A stretch of 64,000 nt of DNA from Massilia sp. KIM (lineage in GTDB: Bacteria; Pseudomonadota; Gammaproteobacteria; Burkholderiales; Burkholderiaceae_D): positions 1,240,001 through 1,304,000 of the forward strand of contig NZ_MVAD01000001.1 in the NCBI RefSeq assembly GCF_002007115.1, in the 5' to 3' direction. Positions within the stretch are counted from its first letter, which is position 1; every line of letters starts with the position of its first letter. The notes under the pieces are model-generated. The model did no database searches, was not told where the DNA came from, and saw only the letters and a list, made by a program, of their open reading frames with translations. The position numbers and the translations under genes are program-made. Below are positions 32,803 to 43,800 of the stretch, one piece after another.

Positions 32803-35229
32803 TCAGCCGATCGATGGCGAAGCGGGCCAGGCGCCGAGCCGTTCGCGCAGGGCCTCCAGCGGCATCGGCCTGGCCAGGTAGTATCCCTGCGCCTCGTCGC
32901 ACTGGGCGGCGCGCAGGAAGGCCAGCACTTCGGCCGTCTCCACGCCCTCGGCCACCACCGCCAGCTTGAGCGCGTGCGCCATGCCCACGAAGGCCTTGAC
33001 GAAGTCGAAGCTATCGATCGCGTCGTCCTGCTCCAGCACGAAGGAGCGGTCGAGCTTGAGCACGTCGATCGGGAAGCGGCGCAGATAGGCCAGGGCCGAA
33101 TAGCCGGTCCCGAAGTCGTCCACCGCGAGCGCCAGCCCGAGCTTCTTGAGTTCGCGCAGGATGCCCGCCGTCTGCTCGATGTCCTCGATCAGGGCGCTCT
33201 CGGTCAGCTCCAGCTCGAGGCAGTGGGGCGGCAGGCCGCTGGCGGCCAGCACCTCGCGCACCTCGTCGCCGAAGCGCGGGCGGGCCAGCTGGCGCGCCGA
33301 CACGTTGACCGAGACCCGCAGTTCGCGCCCGAACTCGTCCATCAGGCGCCGGGTCGCCGTGCAGGCCTCCTGCAGCACCCAGTGGCCGATCTCGCAGATC
33401 AGGCCGGTTTCCTCGGCGATGCCGATGAACTGCTGGGGCGACACCCGGCCGCGCTCCGGATGATTCCAGCGGATCAGGGCCTCCATCCCCACCGGCCGCA
33501 TGCTGGCCAGGTCCACCCGCGGCTGGTAATGCAGCTCGAACTCGCGGCGCGGCAGCGCCGGCCGCAGCGAGACTTCGAGCGCCATGCGCTCGCGGGTCGC
33601 GACCGTCATCTCGGGCTCGAAGAAGCGGTAGCGGTTGCGTCCCGAGGACTTGGCCCGGTACATCGCCGTGTCGGCGGTCTGGAACAGGGTTTCGCGCGTG
33701 CCGGCATCCTGGGGATACAGGCTGATGCCGATCGAGGCGCCGACGATGACGTCGTGGCCGCCGACGGCCACCGGTGCCGCCAGCACCGCCAGCAGCTTGT
33801 CGGCGATGCGGGCGGCCGCTCCCGCGCCGCCGGCGCAGGCCGCCGCCACCACGAATTCGTCGCCGCCCAGGCGCGCGATCACGTCTTCCGGACGCAGCGC
33901 ATCGCGCAGGCGCGTGGCAACCTCGCACAGCAACTCGTCGCCCATCTCATGGCCGAAGGAGTCGTTGACCTCCTTGAAGCGGTCGAGGTCGAGGAACATC
34001 ACCGCCACCGACTCCCCGGGCGGGCAGCGCTCCAGCATGTCCTGCATGCGCTCTCCCAGGAGGACCCTGTTGGGAAGGCCGGTCAGGGTGTCGTGGGTCG
34101 CCAGCTCGCGCAGCCGGCGTTCGGACTCCTCGCGGTCGCTCAGGTCGCGGATGATGGCCAGGAACAGCTCCTCGCCATCGTCCTCGATGCGCGAGATCTG
34201 GACCTCGGCCGGGAAGCTGCTGCCGTCGCGCCGCTTCTTGCGTGCCCTCAGCAGCACCGGCTGGCCGGCGCGCATCGCGCCCAGGGCCTGCGCATCACGC
34301 GGCGAATCGAGCTTGATGTCGGGGACGCGCAGTGCCAGGAATTCCTGTTCGGAGTAGCCGAACAGCTCGCAGGCGCGGCCGTTGACCGCGACGATGCGCA
34401 GGGATTGATCGACGATCATGATCGAGTCGCCGGCCTGCTGGAACAGGCTGCGGAAGCGCTGTTCGCTCTTGCGTACCGCGGCTTCCGCCATCCGCTTTTC
34501 GTTGATGTCGTGGAAGTAGACCGAGAGCCCGCCTTCGCTGGGATAGACGCGCACCTCGAGCCAGATCGCGTGCGGTTCCCAGTAGACCTCGAAACTGCGC
34601 GCCTGGCGCGTGGCCATCGCCTCGCGATAATGGACCAGGGCTTGCGAGTGCTCGAGGTCGGGCGCGATCTCGAGCAGCGAGCGGCCGATCGCCGCTTCCA
34701 CCGTGACGCCCACGAAGTAGGCCGCCTTGCTATTGGCATAGCTGATGCGCCACTGTCCGTCGACCGCGAAGAAGGCGTCGCCAATGCTGTCCAGCATGGC
34801 ATTGAGGCGCGCCTCGGACTGGAGCAGTCCGTCCTTGATCTGCTGCTGGGCGCTGACGTCGCGCGAGCTGGCGTACATGCGGCCGCGCCGCACGCACCGG
34901 CGCACCGCGGTCGACATCAGGATCACCGCGCCATCCTTGCGCAGGAAGCGCAGCCGGACGTCGCGCAATTCGGGTTCTCCATGGCGCAGCCGGGTTTCGA
35001 TGTGCAGCGCGCGTTCCAGGTCCTCCGGGTGCACGAAATCGGTATAGCGGCGACCTGCCAGTTCGCCGGGCTCATAGCCGAGGATCGCGCGCGCAGCCGC
35101 GTTTACGCGCAAGAAGCGCGCATCGGCATCGAGCAGGGACAGCATGTCGAGGGAATTCTCGACCAGGGCGGAATTCTCTTCGGCCAGTAAGGCAAGCAGG
35201 TCCGGCGGGGCGAGGGTGGTATCCAACAT
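32803..35229 (-). CDS. PAS-PAS-PAS-GGDEF-EAL c-di-GMP signalling protein
   Basis: The 808-residue soluble protein has three PAS domains (about 15-130, 145-255 and 265-375). A GGDEF domain follows with intact ARLGGDEF and an I-site RPED exactly five residues before it. A C-terminal EAL domain has intact catalytic motifs (GMEALIRW, ELTES, DDFGTGYS). Both cyclase and phosphodiesterase activities are therefore possible, and the PAS domains probably sense a small ligand, redox state or oxygen. There is no membrane segment. It stands alone, convergent with the GH43 gene and about 180 bases from the kefC-type gene. Confidence 0.93.
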   Translation of the reverse strand: MLDTTLAPPDLLALLAEENSALVENSLDMLSLLDADARFLRVNAAARAILGYEPGELAGRRYTDFVHPEDLERALHIETRLRHGEPELRDVRLRFLRKDGAVILMSTAVRRCVRRGRMYASSRDVSAQQQIKDGLLQSEARLNAMLDSIGDAFFAVDGQWRISYANSKAAYFVGVTVEAAIGRSLLEIAPDLEHSQALVHYREAMATRQARSFEVYWEPHAIWLEVRVYPSEGGLSVYFHDINEKRMAEAAVRKSEQRFRSLFQQAGDSIMIVDQSLRIVAVNGRACELFGYSEQEFLALRVPDIKLDSPRDAQALGAMRAGQPVLLRARKKRRDGSSFPAEVQISRIEDDGEELFLAIIRDLSDREESERRLRELATHDTLTGLPNRVLLGERMQDMLERCPPGESVAVMFLDLDRFKEVNDSFGHEMGDELLCEVATRLRDALRPEDVIARLGGDEFVVAAACAGGAGAAARIADKLLAVLAAPVAVGGHDVIVGASIGISLYPQDAGTRETLFQTADTAMYRAKSSGRNRYRFFEPEMTVATRERMALEVSLRPALPRREFELHYQPRVDLASMRPVGMEALIRWNHPERGRVSPQQFIGIAEETGLICEIGHWVLQEACTATRRLMDEFGRELRVSVNVSARQLARPRFGDEVREVLAASGLPPHCLELELTESALIEDIEQTAGILRELKKLGLALAVDDFGTGYSALAYLRRFPIDVLKLDRSFVLEQDDAIDSFDFVKAFVGMAHALKLAVVAEGVETAEVLAFLRAAQCDEAQGYYLARPMPLEALRERLGAWPASPSIG

Positions 35230-35405
35230 AACGGGGCAGCATGCGAGAGGCGGCGCGGCCGATGCGGCGGCGCCGTGCGAGTCGCCCGAGTATATGGATT
35301 GCCGTGCGGAAACACCAGCCCTGCGCGGCTAATGCGCCACACTCGGGATGCGTGTGGGACCAATATTTCCAGTTCCGCAACACACATCCGCACGCTGGAC
35401 CGGCT

Positions 35406-37208
35406 TCAGGCGTCCTCGTCCTCGCGGTCGCGCTTGATGGCGACGAAGTCGCGCTCGAACATCGCGTGCAGCTCCTCGTTGGCGCGGCGGGCCTGGGAAA
35501 CGTATTGCTCGCGGTCCTTGTAATAAGGATAGACCTCGAGCACGGTCTTGAGATTGTGCTCCCGGAAGCGCATCGCCGCCTGGCGCGACAGATAGGCGCC
35601 GAAGCCGAGCTGCTCCAGCACCCTGCGCCCCATCATCAGGGCCGACTCGAAGGTCTCGCGCTCGACCACCGTCACGCCCAGGTCCATCAGCTCGTAGTAA
35701 TGGGTGATGTTGCGCGCCCGCGCCAGGATCGGCAGTTGCGGGAACTCGCGCCGGACGGCTTCCGCCAGCTTGAGGCTGTCCTCGATGCCGTCGATCGCGA
35801 TCACCAGCGCGCGCGCCTTCTCGGCGCCTGCCGCGGTCAGGAGGTCGATGCGGGTGGCGTCGCCGTAGAAGACCTTGAAGCCGAAGTCGCGCAGGGTGTC
35901 GATGTGGTCGGGATCGTGGTCGAGCATGGTCAGCGGCACCTGGTTGGCGTGCAGCAGGCGGCCGACGATCTGGCCGAAGCGGCCGAAGCCGGCGATGATC
36001 ACATGGCCCTCGTTGGCCTCGATCGGGTCGCTCTTGCGCTTTTTGCGCTGGCCGTTCCAGCGCGGTTCGAGCACCCGGTCGTAGAAGATCAGCAGCAGCG
36101 GCGTGGCCATCATCGACAGCGCCACCACCAGCACCAGGATCGAGGCCGTTTCTTCCGAAAACGCCCTGGCGGTGGCGGCCGCGCCGAACACCACGAAGGC
36201 GAATTCGCCGCCCTGCGAGAGCAGGAAGGCGAACAGGGTGCGCTGGCGCCCGGCCATGCCGAAGGCGCGCGCCAGCAGGTACATCACGCCGGTCTTGAGC
36301 ACCAGGAAGCCCAGGGCCAGGCCGAGGATGCGCCAGGGCTGGGCCAGGAACACGCCGAAGTCGACCGACATGCCGACCGCGATGAAGAACAGGCCGAGCA
36401 GCAGGCCCTTGAAGGGTTCGAGGTCGGTCTCCAGCGCGTGGCGGTACTCGGAATCGGCCAGCAGCACGCCGGCGAGGAAGGCGCCGAGCGCCATCGACAT
36501 GCCGACCCAGGACATCAGGAGCGAGACCGAGATCACCAGCAGCAGGGCAAAGGCGGTGAAGATCTCGCGCATATGGGTGCGCGCGATCACCCGCAGCACC
36601 GGGCGCACCAGGTAGTGGCCGACCACCAGCAGGCCGACGATCACGCCGGCGGCCTTGAGCGCGCCGCCGGCGCCGGCGTCCGCGTGGGCGTCGGCCGCGC
36701 CCAGCACCGGCACCAGGGCGATCATCGGGATCGCGGCGATGTCCTGGAACAGCAGGATCGAGAACCCGGCCTGGCCGGCCGGCGTGGGCAGCAGGTTACG
36801 CTCCTGCATGGTGGTCAGGGCGATCGCGGTCGAGGACAGCGACAGCCCGAGGGCGGCGATCAGGGCCACCTGCCAGGAAATCCCGGCCAGCCAGGCGGCC
36901 ACGCACAGCACCGCCGTGACCCCGCCGACCTGGGCCGCGCCCCAGCCGAAGATCGAGCGGCGCAGCGACCACAGGCGCTGGGGTTCGAGCTCCAGGCCGA
37001 TCACGAACAGCAGCAGCACCACCCCGAACTCCGAGAAGTGCAGGATGGTCTCGACGTTGCTGATCAATCCCATGCCCCAGGGGCCGATCGCGATCCCGGC
37101 CAGCAGATAGCCGAGCACCGCGCCCAGGCCGAGGGCGCGCGCCAGCGGCACCGCGACCACGGCGGCGGCCAGGTAGACCATGGCCACGGTCAGCACGCTA
37201 TGCTCCAT
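35406..37208 (-). CDS. kefC: Glutathione-regulated potassium-efflux antiporter, KefC-type (CPA2)
   Basis: The 600-residue protein has about 12 membrane segments of the CPA2 exchanger family, with the hallmark EFGVVLLLFVIGLEL and the long motif around DLEPFKGLLLGLFFIAVGMS that is shared with E. coli KefC. A cytoplasmic RCK/TrkA-N domain at about 400-520 has GFGRFGQIVGRLL and binds nucleotide, and glutathione in the known homologues. Such proteins exchange potassium for protons to acidify the cytoplasm during electrophile stress. A GGGAGG site precedes the ATG. The upstream flavodoxin-fold gene overlaps by 11 bases and is the expected activating partner. Confidence 0.9.
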   Translation of the reverse strand: MEHSVLTVAMVYLAAAVVAVPLARALGLGAVLGYLLAGIAIGPWGMGLISNVETILHFSEFGVVLLLFVIGLELEPQRLWSLRRSIFGWGAAQVGGVTAVLCVAAWLAGISWQVALIAALGLSLSSTAIALTTMQERNLLPTPAGQAGFSILLFQDIAAIPMIALVPVLGAADAHADAGAGGALKAAGVIVGLLVVGHYLVRPVLRVIARTHMREIFTAFALLLVISVSLLMSWVGMSMALGAFLAGVLLADSEYRHALETDLEPFKGLLLGLFFIAVGMSVDFGVFLAQPWRILGLALGFLVLKTGVMYLLARAFGMAGRQRTLFAFLLSQGGEFAFVVFGAAATARAFSEETASILVLVVALSMMATPLLLIFYDRVLEPRWNGQRKKRKSDPIEANEGHVIIAGFGRFGQIVGRLLHANQVPLTMLDHDPDHIDTLRDFGFKVFYGDATRIDLLTAAGAEKARALVIAIDGIEDSLKLAEAVRREFPQLPILARARNITHYYELMDLGVTVVERETFESALMMGRRVLEQLGFGAYLSRQAAMRFREHNLKTVLEVYPYYKDREQYVSQARRANEELHAMFERDFVAIKRDREDEDA

Positions 37209-37776
37209 GGCCGCCTCCCTCGATGGCTTGCGGCGCCGGCAGGCGCGCGATGTGGGCGGCCATCAGCTCGCGCAGCTCCGCGGCGTGGGCATCGATGGCC
37301 TGGGCGTCGGCGCGGTCGGCGCCGTAGTACACGTGGGGTTCGATCCAATGCATGCCGCAGGCGCGCGCGGCCTGTTCCAGCGGCGCCAGGTAGTCGGTCA
37401 GCGGCCGGCCGTGGCGCCCGCCGGGCCGGTAGTCGGCCTCCATGCTGTTGCAGGCCACGGCCACCCAGCAGGATTTGCCGCGCAGGGGACCCGCGCCCTC
37501 GGCCCATTCGGGCTTGAACACCACGTCGACCCATTCCTTGAGCAGCGAGGGCATGGAATACCAGGCCAGCTGGAAGCCGAAGATCAGCAGATCCGACTGC
37601 TTGAGCAGGCTGCGCTCGTTGCGGGCGTCGATGAAGAAGTCGGGGTAGAGCTCGTACAGGTCCTGGACCTGGACGCCGGGCAGGCTGCGCACGGCGTCGC
37701 CGACGCGGCGGCTGATGCGCGAGCGGTGCAGCGCCGGATCGGCGAACACCATCAGGGCGCGGTGGGTGGACATCAT
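37198..37776 (-). CDS. NAD(P)H-dependent oxidoreductase, KefF/KefG-like ancillary protein
   Basis: The 192-residue protein has the flavodoxin-like fold of the NQO/KefF family: VFADPALHRSRISRR at the N-terminus, QLAWYSMPSLLKEWVDVVF in the centre, and a late MHWIEPHVYYG segment. In E. coli, KefF and KefG bind FMN and activate KefC and KefB. The gene overlaps the antiporter start by 11 bases, which supports the same pairing. ATG 37776 is used; an ATG lies directly after it and a TTG two codons before, and no strong ribosome binding site distinguishes them. Confidence 0.88.
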   Translation of the reverse strand: MMSTHRALMVFADPALHRSRISRRVGDAVRSLPGVQVQDLYELYPDFFIDARNERSLLKQSDLLIFGFQLAWYSMPSLLKEWVDVVFKPEWAEGAGPLRGKSCWVAVACNSMEADYRPGGRHGRPLTDYLAPLEQAARACGMHWIEPHVYYGADRADAQAIDAHAAELRELMAAHIARLPAPQAIEGGGHGA

Positions 37777-37840
37777 AGGCAAATAGGTTTTTCTACAGTA
37801 TTGACGGATTGTACATGGGGCCTACGCATCGGGCTTACAT

Positions 37841-37858
37841 ACCGGAACATTTTCCGGT
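37841..37858. promoter_or_regulatory. Perfect palindrome between the kef genes and the hybrid kinase
   Basis: ACCGGAA and TTCCGGT form a perfect 7-base inverted repeat around a CATT spacer. It lies in the 166-base divergent region between the KefF/G-like gene and the PAS hybrid kinase gene. The symmetry and location suggest a dimeric regulator site, possibly for electrophile or redox stress. No binder is known. Confidence 0.35.
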
Positions 37859-37942
37859 GCGCACGATTGCCGCGCCCCTTGTTTCGGAAATTGAACTTGA
37901 GATATTACAATTAGCGCTTTCACAATTCCTCTCTCATCCAGC

Positions 37943-40814
37943 ATGGCGCAACTGGCAGCGGCAGCCCCTCGGACCTTCGCCCACGGCGGCGGACAACTCG
38001 GCAAGATCATCGACGCCTACGACTGGGGCGCCACCAGCCTGGGACCGATATCCGACTGGCCCCAGGTGCTGCGCACCACCGTCGACCTGATCCTGCGCTC
38101 CCCGGTGCCGATCGTCACCCTGTGGGGAGGAGAGGGCGTCATGATCTACAACGACGCCTATTCCGGCTTCGCCGGCGGGCGCCACCCCGGGCTGCTCGGC
38201 TCGCGGGTGCGCGAAGGCTGGCCCGAGCTGGCCGACTTCAACGAACACGTCATGAAGACCGTGCTGGCCGGCGGCACGCTGTCCTATACCGACCAGGAGC
38301 TGACCCTGCACCGCTCGGGCGCGCCGGAGCAGGTATGGGCGAACCTCGATTACTCCCCCATCGTCGGCGGCGACGGCGCCATCGTCGGCGTGATCGCCGT
38401 GGTGCTGGAGTCGACCGCCAAGGTGCTGGGCGCGCGCGCCCTGCACGACAGCGAACGGCGCTTCCGCACCTTCGCCGAGGCCATGCCGCACCAGGTGTGG
38501 GCGGCCGGCCCGGACGGGCGCCTCAACTGGTTCAACCGCCACGTCTACGACTACAGCGGCCTGGGGTACGAGGAGCTGCAGGGCCTGGGCTGGCTTAGCC
38601 TGGTGCATGAGGAGCAGCGCGCGGCTGCGGCGGCGCGCTGGGAGGCGGCGGTGGCGGGCGGCAGGGCCCTTCGAGGCCGAGCTGCGCCTGCGCGGGGCGG
38701 ACGGCGGCCACCGCTGGCACCTGGCGCGGGCGGTGCGCCTGGGGCCGGAGTCCGGGGTGATGGGCGAGTCGGGCGAAGCCGGCGGCTGGGTCGGCACCGC
38801 CACCGACATCCAGGAACAGAAGACCACGGCCGAGCACTACGCCGCCCTGAGCAGCGACCTGGAAGGCCAGGTCGCGGCGCGCACGGCGGAGCGCGACCGC
38901 ATGTGGCGCCTGTCCAAGGACATCCTGCTGGTGGCCGGCTTCGACGGCAATGTCGAGGCGCTCAGCCCGGCCTTTTCCGCTCTGCTCGGCTGGAGCGAAG
39001 CCGAATTCGTGGGCCGCAACTTCCTCGAGCTGGTGCATCCGGACGACCGCGCGGCGACCCTGGCGCAAATGGCCTCCCTCGGCGAAGGCAACTACGTCTA
39101 CAAATTCGAGAACCGCTACCGCCGCAAGGACGGCAGCTACTGCCTGCTGTCCTGGACCGCCGCGCCCGACGCCCACCACATCCACGCCATCGGGCGCGAC
39201 ATCACCGCCGACCGCGAGCAGCTCGAGGCCATGCGCCGCACCGAACTGGCGCTGCAGCAGTCGCAGAAAATGGAAACCATCGGCAAGCTGACCGGCGGCG
39301 TGGCCCACGACTTCAACAACCTGCTGCAGATCATTTCGGGCAATCTGCAACTGCTGGAGATGGCCGGCCCCGCCGGCCAGCAGGGCGAGCACGCGCGCTG
39401 GATCGAGAACGCGCGCCAGGCGGTCGACAAGGGCGCAAAGCTCGCCAGCTACCTGCTGGCTTTCGGACGGCGCCAGCCGCTCGAACCCAAGGTGATCAAG
39501 ATCGGGCGCCTGGTGGCCGGCATGGAAGACATGCTGCGCCGCGCGCTGGGCGAGGAAATCGAGATCGAGATGGTGATCTCGGGCGGGCTGTGGAACACGG
39601 CGGTGGACGTGGCCCAGGTCGAGAACGCGCTCCTGAACCTGGCCATCAACGCGCGCGACGCCATGGGCGGCGTGGGGCGCATGACCATCGAAGCCACCAA
39701 TGCGGTGCTGGACGACCTGTACTGCCGCAACCACGGCGACGTGCTGCCGGGCCAGTACGTGATGCTGGCCGTGACCGACACCGGGCCGGGGATGCCGCCC
39801 GAGGTGCTGGCGCGCGCCTTCGAGCCCTTCTTCACCACCAAGGACGAAGGCAAGGGCACCGGCCTGGGGCTGTCGATGGTGTACGGCTTCGTCAAGCAGT
39901 CGGGCGGCCACGTCAAGATCTACAGCGAGGCCGGCCAGGGCACCACCGTCAAGCTCTACCTGCCGCGCAGCAGCGCGGCCGAGGAGCCGCTCGGGCCGAT
40001 CGAAGCGCCCCAGCCGGCGGTGGGCGGCAGCGAGACCATCCTGGTGGCGGAGGACGACGAAGCGGTGCGCACCACCGTGGTGGAGATGCTGACCCAGCTC
40101 GGCTACCGCGTGCTCAAGGCGGCCGACGCCGCCAGCGCCCTGGTGGTGGTCGAGAGCGGCGTGCCGATCGACGTCCTGTTCACCGACGTGGTGATGCCGG
40201 GCACCCTGCGCAGCGTCGACCTGGCGCGCATGGCGCGCGAGCGCCTGCCCAACCTGGCGGTGCTGTTCACCTCGGGATACACCGAAAACTCGATCGTGCA
40301 TGGCGGCAGGCTCGACCCGGGCGTCGAGCTGCTCGGCAAGCCCTATACCCGCGAGAGCCTGGCGCGCCGCATTCGCCAGGTGATCGCCAACCAGAAGAAG
40401 CTCCAGGCCGAGCGTCCGGCGCCGCCGCCGTTGCCGGCCGGGCGTTTTCGCATCGTGCTGGTGGAGGACGAGGAGAACATCCGCATGAACACCCAGGCCC
40501 TGCTCGAGCACCTAGGCCACGAGGTGCGCTCGGCGGCCGACGCCGAGACCGCCCTCGCGATGATCGACCACAGCACCGAGCTCCTGATCACCGACGTCAT
40601 GTTGCCGGGGATGTCGGGCGACGCGCTGGCCGCCCAGGCGCGCGCCATCGCGCCGGCGATGCGCATTGTGTTCGCCACCGGCACCGGGGAAGTGAACAAC
40701 TGGCCTGACGCGGTGGTGCTGCGCAAGCCCTACAACCTGGAGCAGCTGATGCGGGTGCTGGCCGGCGAACGCCCGGCCGCCCCCGGCGCGACCCTGCCTC
40801 AGCCGGCCTGGTAG
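37943..40814 (+). pseudogene. PAS hybrid sensor histidine kinase (HK-REC-REC) with a single-base frameshift
   Basis: Translation from ATG 37943 gives two PAS-like regions (DWGATSLGPISDWP, then RTFAEAMPHQVWAAGPDGRL) but the frame fails near 38665. The +1 frame continues the same protein immediately (PFEAELRLRG) with a third PAS domain and HisKA (METIGKLTGGVAHDFNNLL). HATPase (NLAINARDAMGGVG, GKGTGLGLSMVYGF) and two receivers (LFTDVVMPG, LLITDVMLPG) follow, ending at 40814. Removing one G from the GGG at 38664-38666 restores one open frame of about 956 residues. The remainder is intact with all catalytic residues, so this is either a recent mutation, a sequencing error or a rarely bypassed shift. 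The type pseudogene reflects the sequence as given. The end overlaps the convergent gene by 16 bases. Confidence 0.8.
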
Positions 40815-43800
40815 CAGGTCCGCAGCGGGCAGAGCTCGGGCGTGCTCGGCTTGCCGAAGTAATAGCCCTGCATTTCGCCGCAACCGTCGGCCATCAGGAT
40901 GCGCGCCTGTTCCAGGGTCTCGATGCCCTCGGCCACCACGGCCAGGCCGAGGCAGCGCACCGCGTTGACGATGGCCTGCACGATGGCGCGCGACTCCGCG
41001 CTGTGCTCGACGTCCGAGACGAAGGCGCGGTCGATCTTGACCTTGTTGATCGGCAGGCGCTTGAGGTAGGCCAGGCTCGAGTAGCCGGTGCCGAAGTCGT
41101 CGATCGACAGGGTGACCCCGGCCGCGCGCAGCTCCTGCATGATGGCGATGCTGCGCTGAGCGTCCAGCATCGAGGTGGTCTCGGTCAGTTCGAGTTCCAG
41201 CACGTCGGGCGGCAGCTCGTAGCGTTCCAGCAGGCGCACCACCCGCGCCACCAGGGCCTCGTCGTGGAACTGGCGCGCCGACAGGTTCACGGCCATGGTC
41301 AGGTGGGTATAGCCGGCGTCGCGCCAGGCGCGCAGCTGGGCGCAGGCTTGTTCCAGCACCCATTCGCCGATCGGGATGATCAGGCCGCTCGTCTCCGCCA
41401 CGGGGATGAAGTCGGCGGGGGCGATCATGCCGCGCTCGCGGTGGCGCCAGCGCAGCAGGGCCTCGACCCCGCTCACCCGTCCGCTGGCGAAATCGACCTT
41501 GGGCTGGTAGACCAGCGAGAATTCATTACGCGCCAGGGCGCTGCGCAGCTCGTGTTCGAGCGAGCGCTGGCGCGGCTTGTGCAGCTCGGCCTGGAAGGCG
41601 CGCAGGTTGCCGTGGCCCTGGGACTTGGCGTGGCGCAGGGCGGCATTGGCCTTGCACATCAGGGTTTCCAGTTCCTCGCCGTCGCGGCCGAACACGCTGT
41701 AGCCGAGCGTGACGGTGAGCTCGAGGGCGTCGCCGCCCGCGTACACCGGGCGGTTCATCAGCGCGTGCAGCGAGGCGATGTGGCGCTGGACCTCCTCGGC
41801 CGGGACGTCGATCCAGCACAGCAGGGTGCCGCCGCCGGCGCGCGCCGCCAGGTCGAGCGGGCCGGCGTGGTGGCGCAGGCGGCTCGCGAGCGTGGCCAGC
41901 ACATGGTCGCCGGTGACGTGGGTGTGGTTTTCGTTGATGGCCGAGAGGTTGTCGACGTCGAGCAGGACCAGGGCGGCGGTGCGGCCGGGGTCGGCGTTGC
42001 TGCGGTGGGCGCGCAGCACGTCTTCCACCGCCAGGCGGTCGGGCAGGCCGGTGAGCGGGTCGCGCTGGAGCTGGGGGCGCACCCGGCGCGGGCCGCTCAG
42101 GCTGGTCAGGGTGTTGAGGTGGGCCGCAGCCTGGGCGGCAGCGCTGCGCAGGGCGATCAGGTCCTCGACCGTGCGCGCCAGTTGGCGCAGCACCTGCAGG
42201 TCCTTGTGCGGCAGCAGGCGCGGCACGGTGTCGATCACGCACAGGGAGCCGATGCGCTGGCCGCCGGCGTGCAGCGGCACCCCGGCATAGAAGCGGATGC
42301 GCGGCTCGCCCAGCACTAGCGGATTGGCGGCGAAGCGCGGATCGGCGGCCGCGTCCTGGACCACGAACACGTCGTCAGACAGGATCGCGTGGGCGCAGAA
42401 CGAGCTGTCGCGCGAGGTCTCGCGCGCGGTTAGGCCGCAGCTCGACTTGAACCACTGGCGCTCGTTGTCGACCAGGGACACGAGGCTGATCGGCACGCCC
42501 AGCGCGCTGGCCGCGACCCGGGTGATGCGGTCGAACAGCTCCTCGGGATCGGTGTCGAGCAGCTGGGTGGCGCGCAGTGCGCGCAGGCGCTCGGGTTCGC
42601 AGGCCGGCAGCGGGGCGCCGCCGGCCAGCGCGTCCACGCCTGGCATGGTCTGGGCGCCCGGGGTGTAGAAGGCGGCGTTGTTCTTGCCGCGCTGCTTGGC
42701 GATGTACATGGCGGCGTCGGCCTGCCACAGGAGCTCCTCGGCGCCGAGCTTGCCGTCGTGGATCGCGATGCCGGCGCTGGCCGACACGCGGCACACGCGT
42801 GCGATCGCCGGGTCGGGATTCTCGGCCGCTGCCAGGCATTTGTGGGCCAGGGCCAGGGCGTCGGTGGCCGGGTCGGCCAGGTTGGTCAGCAGCAGGGCGA
42901 ACTCGTCCCCGGCCAGGCGGGCCACCACGTCGGTCTTGCGCACCAACATGTGAAGTCGCTCGGCCACGATGCGCAGCAGGCGATCGCCGGTCTCGTGTCC
43001 GAGCCGGTCGTTGACGCACTTGAAGCCGTCCAGGTCGATGAACAGCAGGGCGCTGCGGCCGCCCTTGCCGACCCGCGCGTCGGAGGCCAGGGTGCGCTCG
43101 AGCTGGCGCATGAATTCGTAGCGGTTGGGCAGTCCGGTGACGTAGTCGTGGGTGGCCTGGTAGTGGATGCGCTGCTGGGCCGCCTTGCGCTCGGAGATGT
43201 CGCGGATCGCCAGCGCCAGGTGCGAGGCGGCGTCTGGCGCGGCGCTGCCCGCGGTCAGCTCGACATGGAGTTCGGCGCCGGTGCGGCTTTGCAGGGTCAG
43301 CTCGGTCGGGCGCTCGCCCAGCTCGCCCACGCCTTCGCGCAGGGCGCGCAGGAAGCGCGAGCCGCTGCGGCTTTCCGGCGCGCTCGGCGCCAGCAGGTCG
43401 CAGGCCGGCTGGCCCAGGGCTTCGGCGGCGCTCCAGCCGAACAGCTTCTCGGCCTGCGCGTTCCAGCCGGCGATGCGTCCGGCCTGGTCGACTTCGACGA
43501 AGGCGTCGCCCATGTGCTCGATGAGGCGGCGCAGGTCGTTGGCGCGCGCCAGGCGCTGCTCGGCCTCGGCCCGCTCGACCGTGATGTCGGCCACCACGCC
43601 GCTGTACACCGTGCGCGTGGACGAGGTCGCGGTGCGCGCCGAGCGCATGCACACCCAGCGGATCTCGCCGTCGGGCAACTGCAGGCGGCAGCTGTAGCGC
43701 CAGTCGCTGCCGCTTTCGACCGCCGCCTGGATCGAGGCCAGCCAGTCAGCGCGGTCGTCCGGGTGCACGGGGATGTTGCGCCAGTCCGCGAGCAGGGCGT

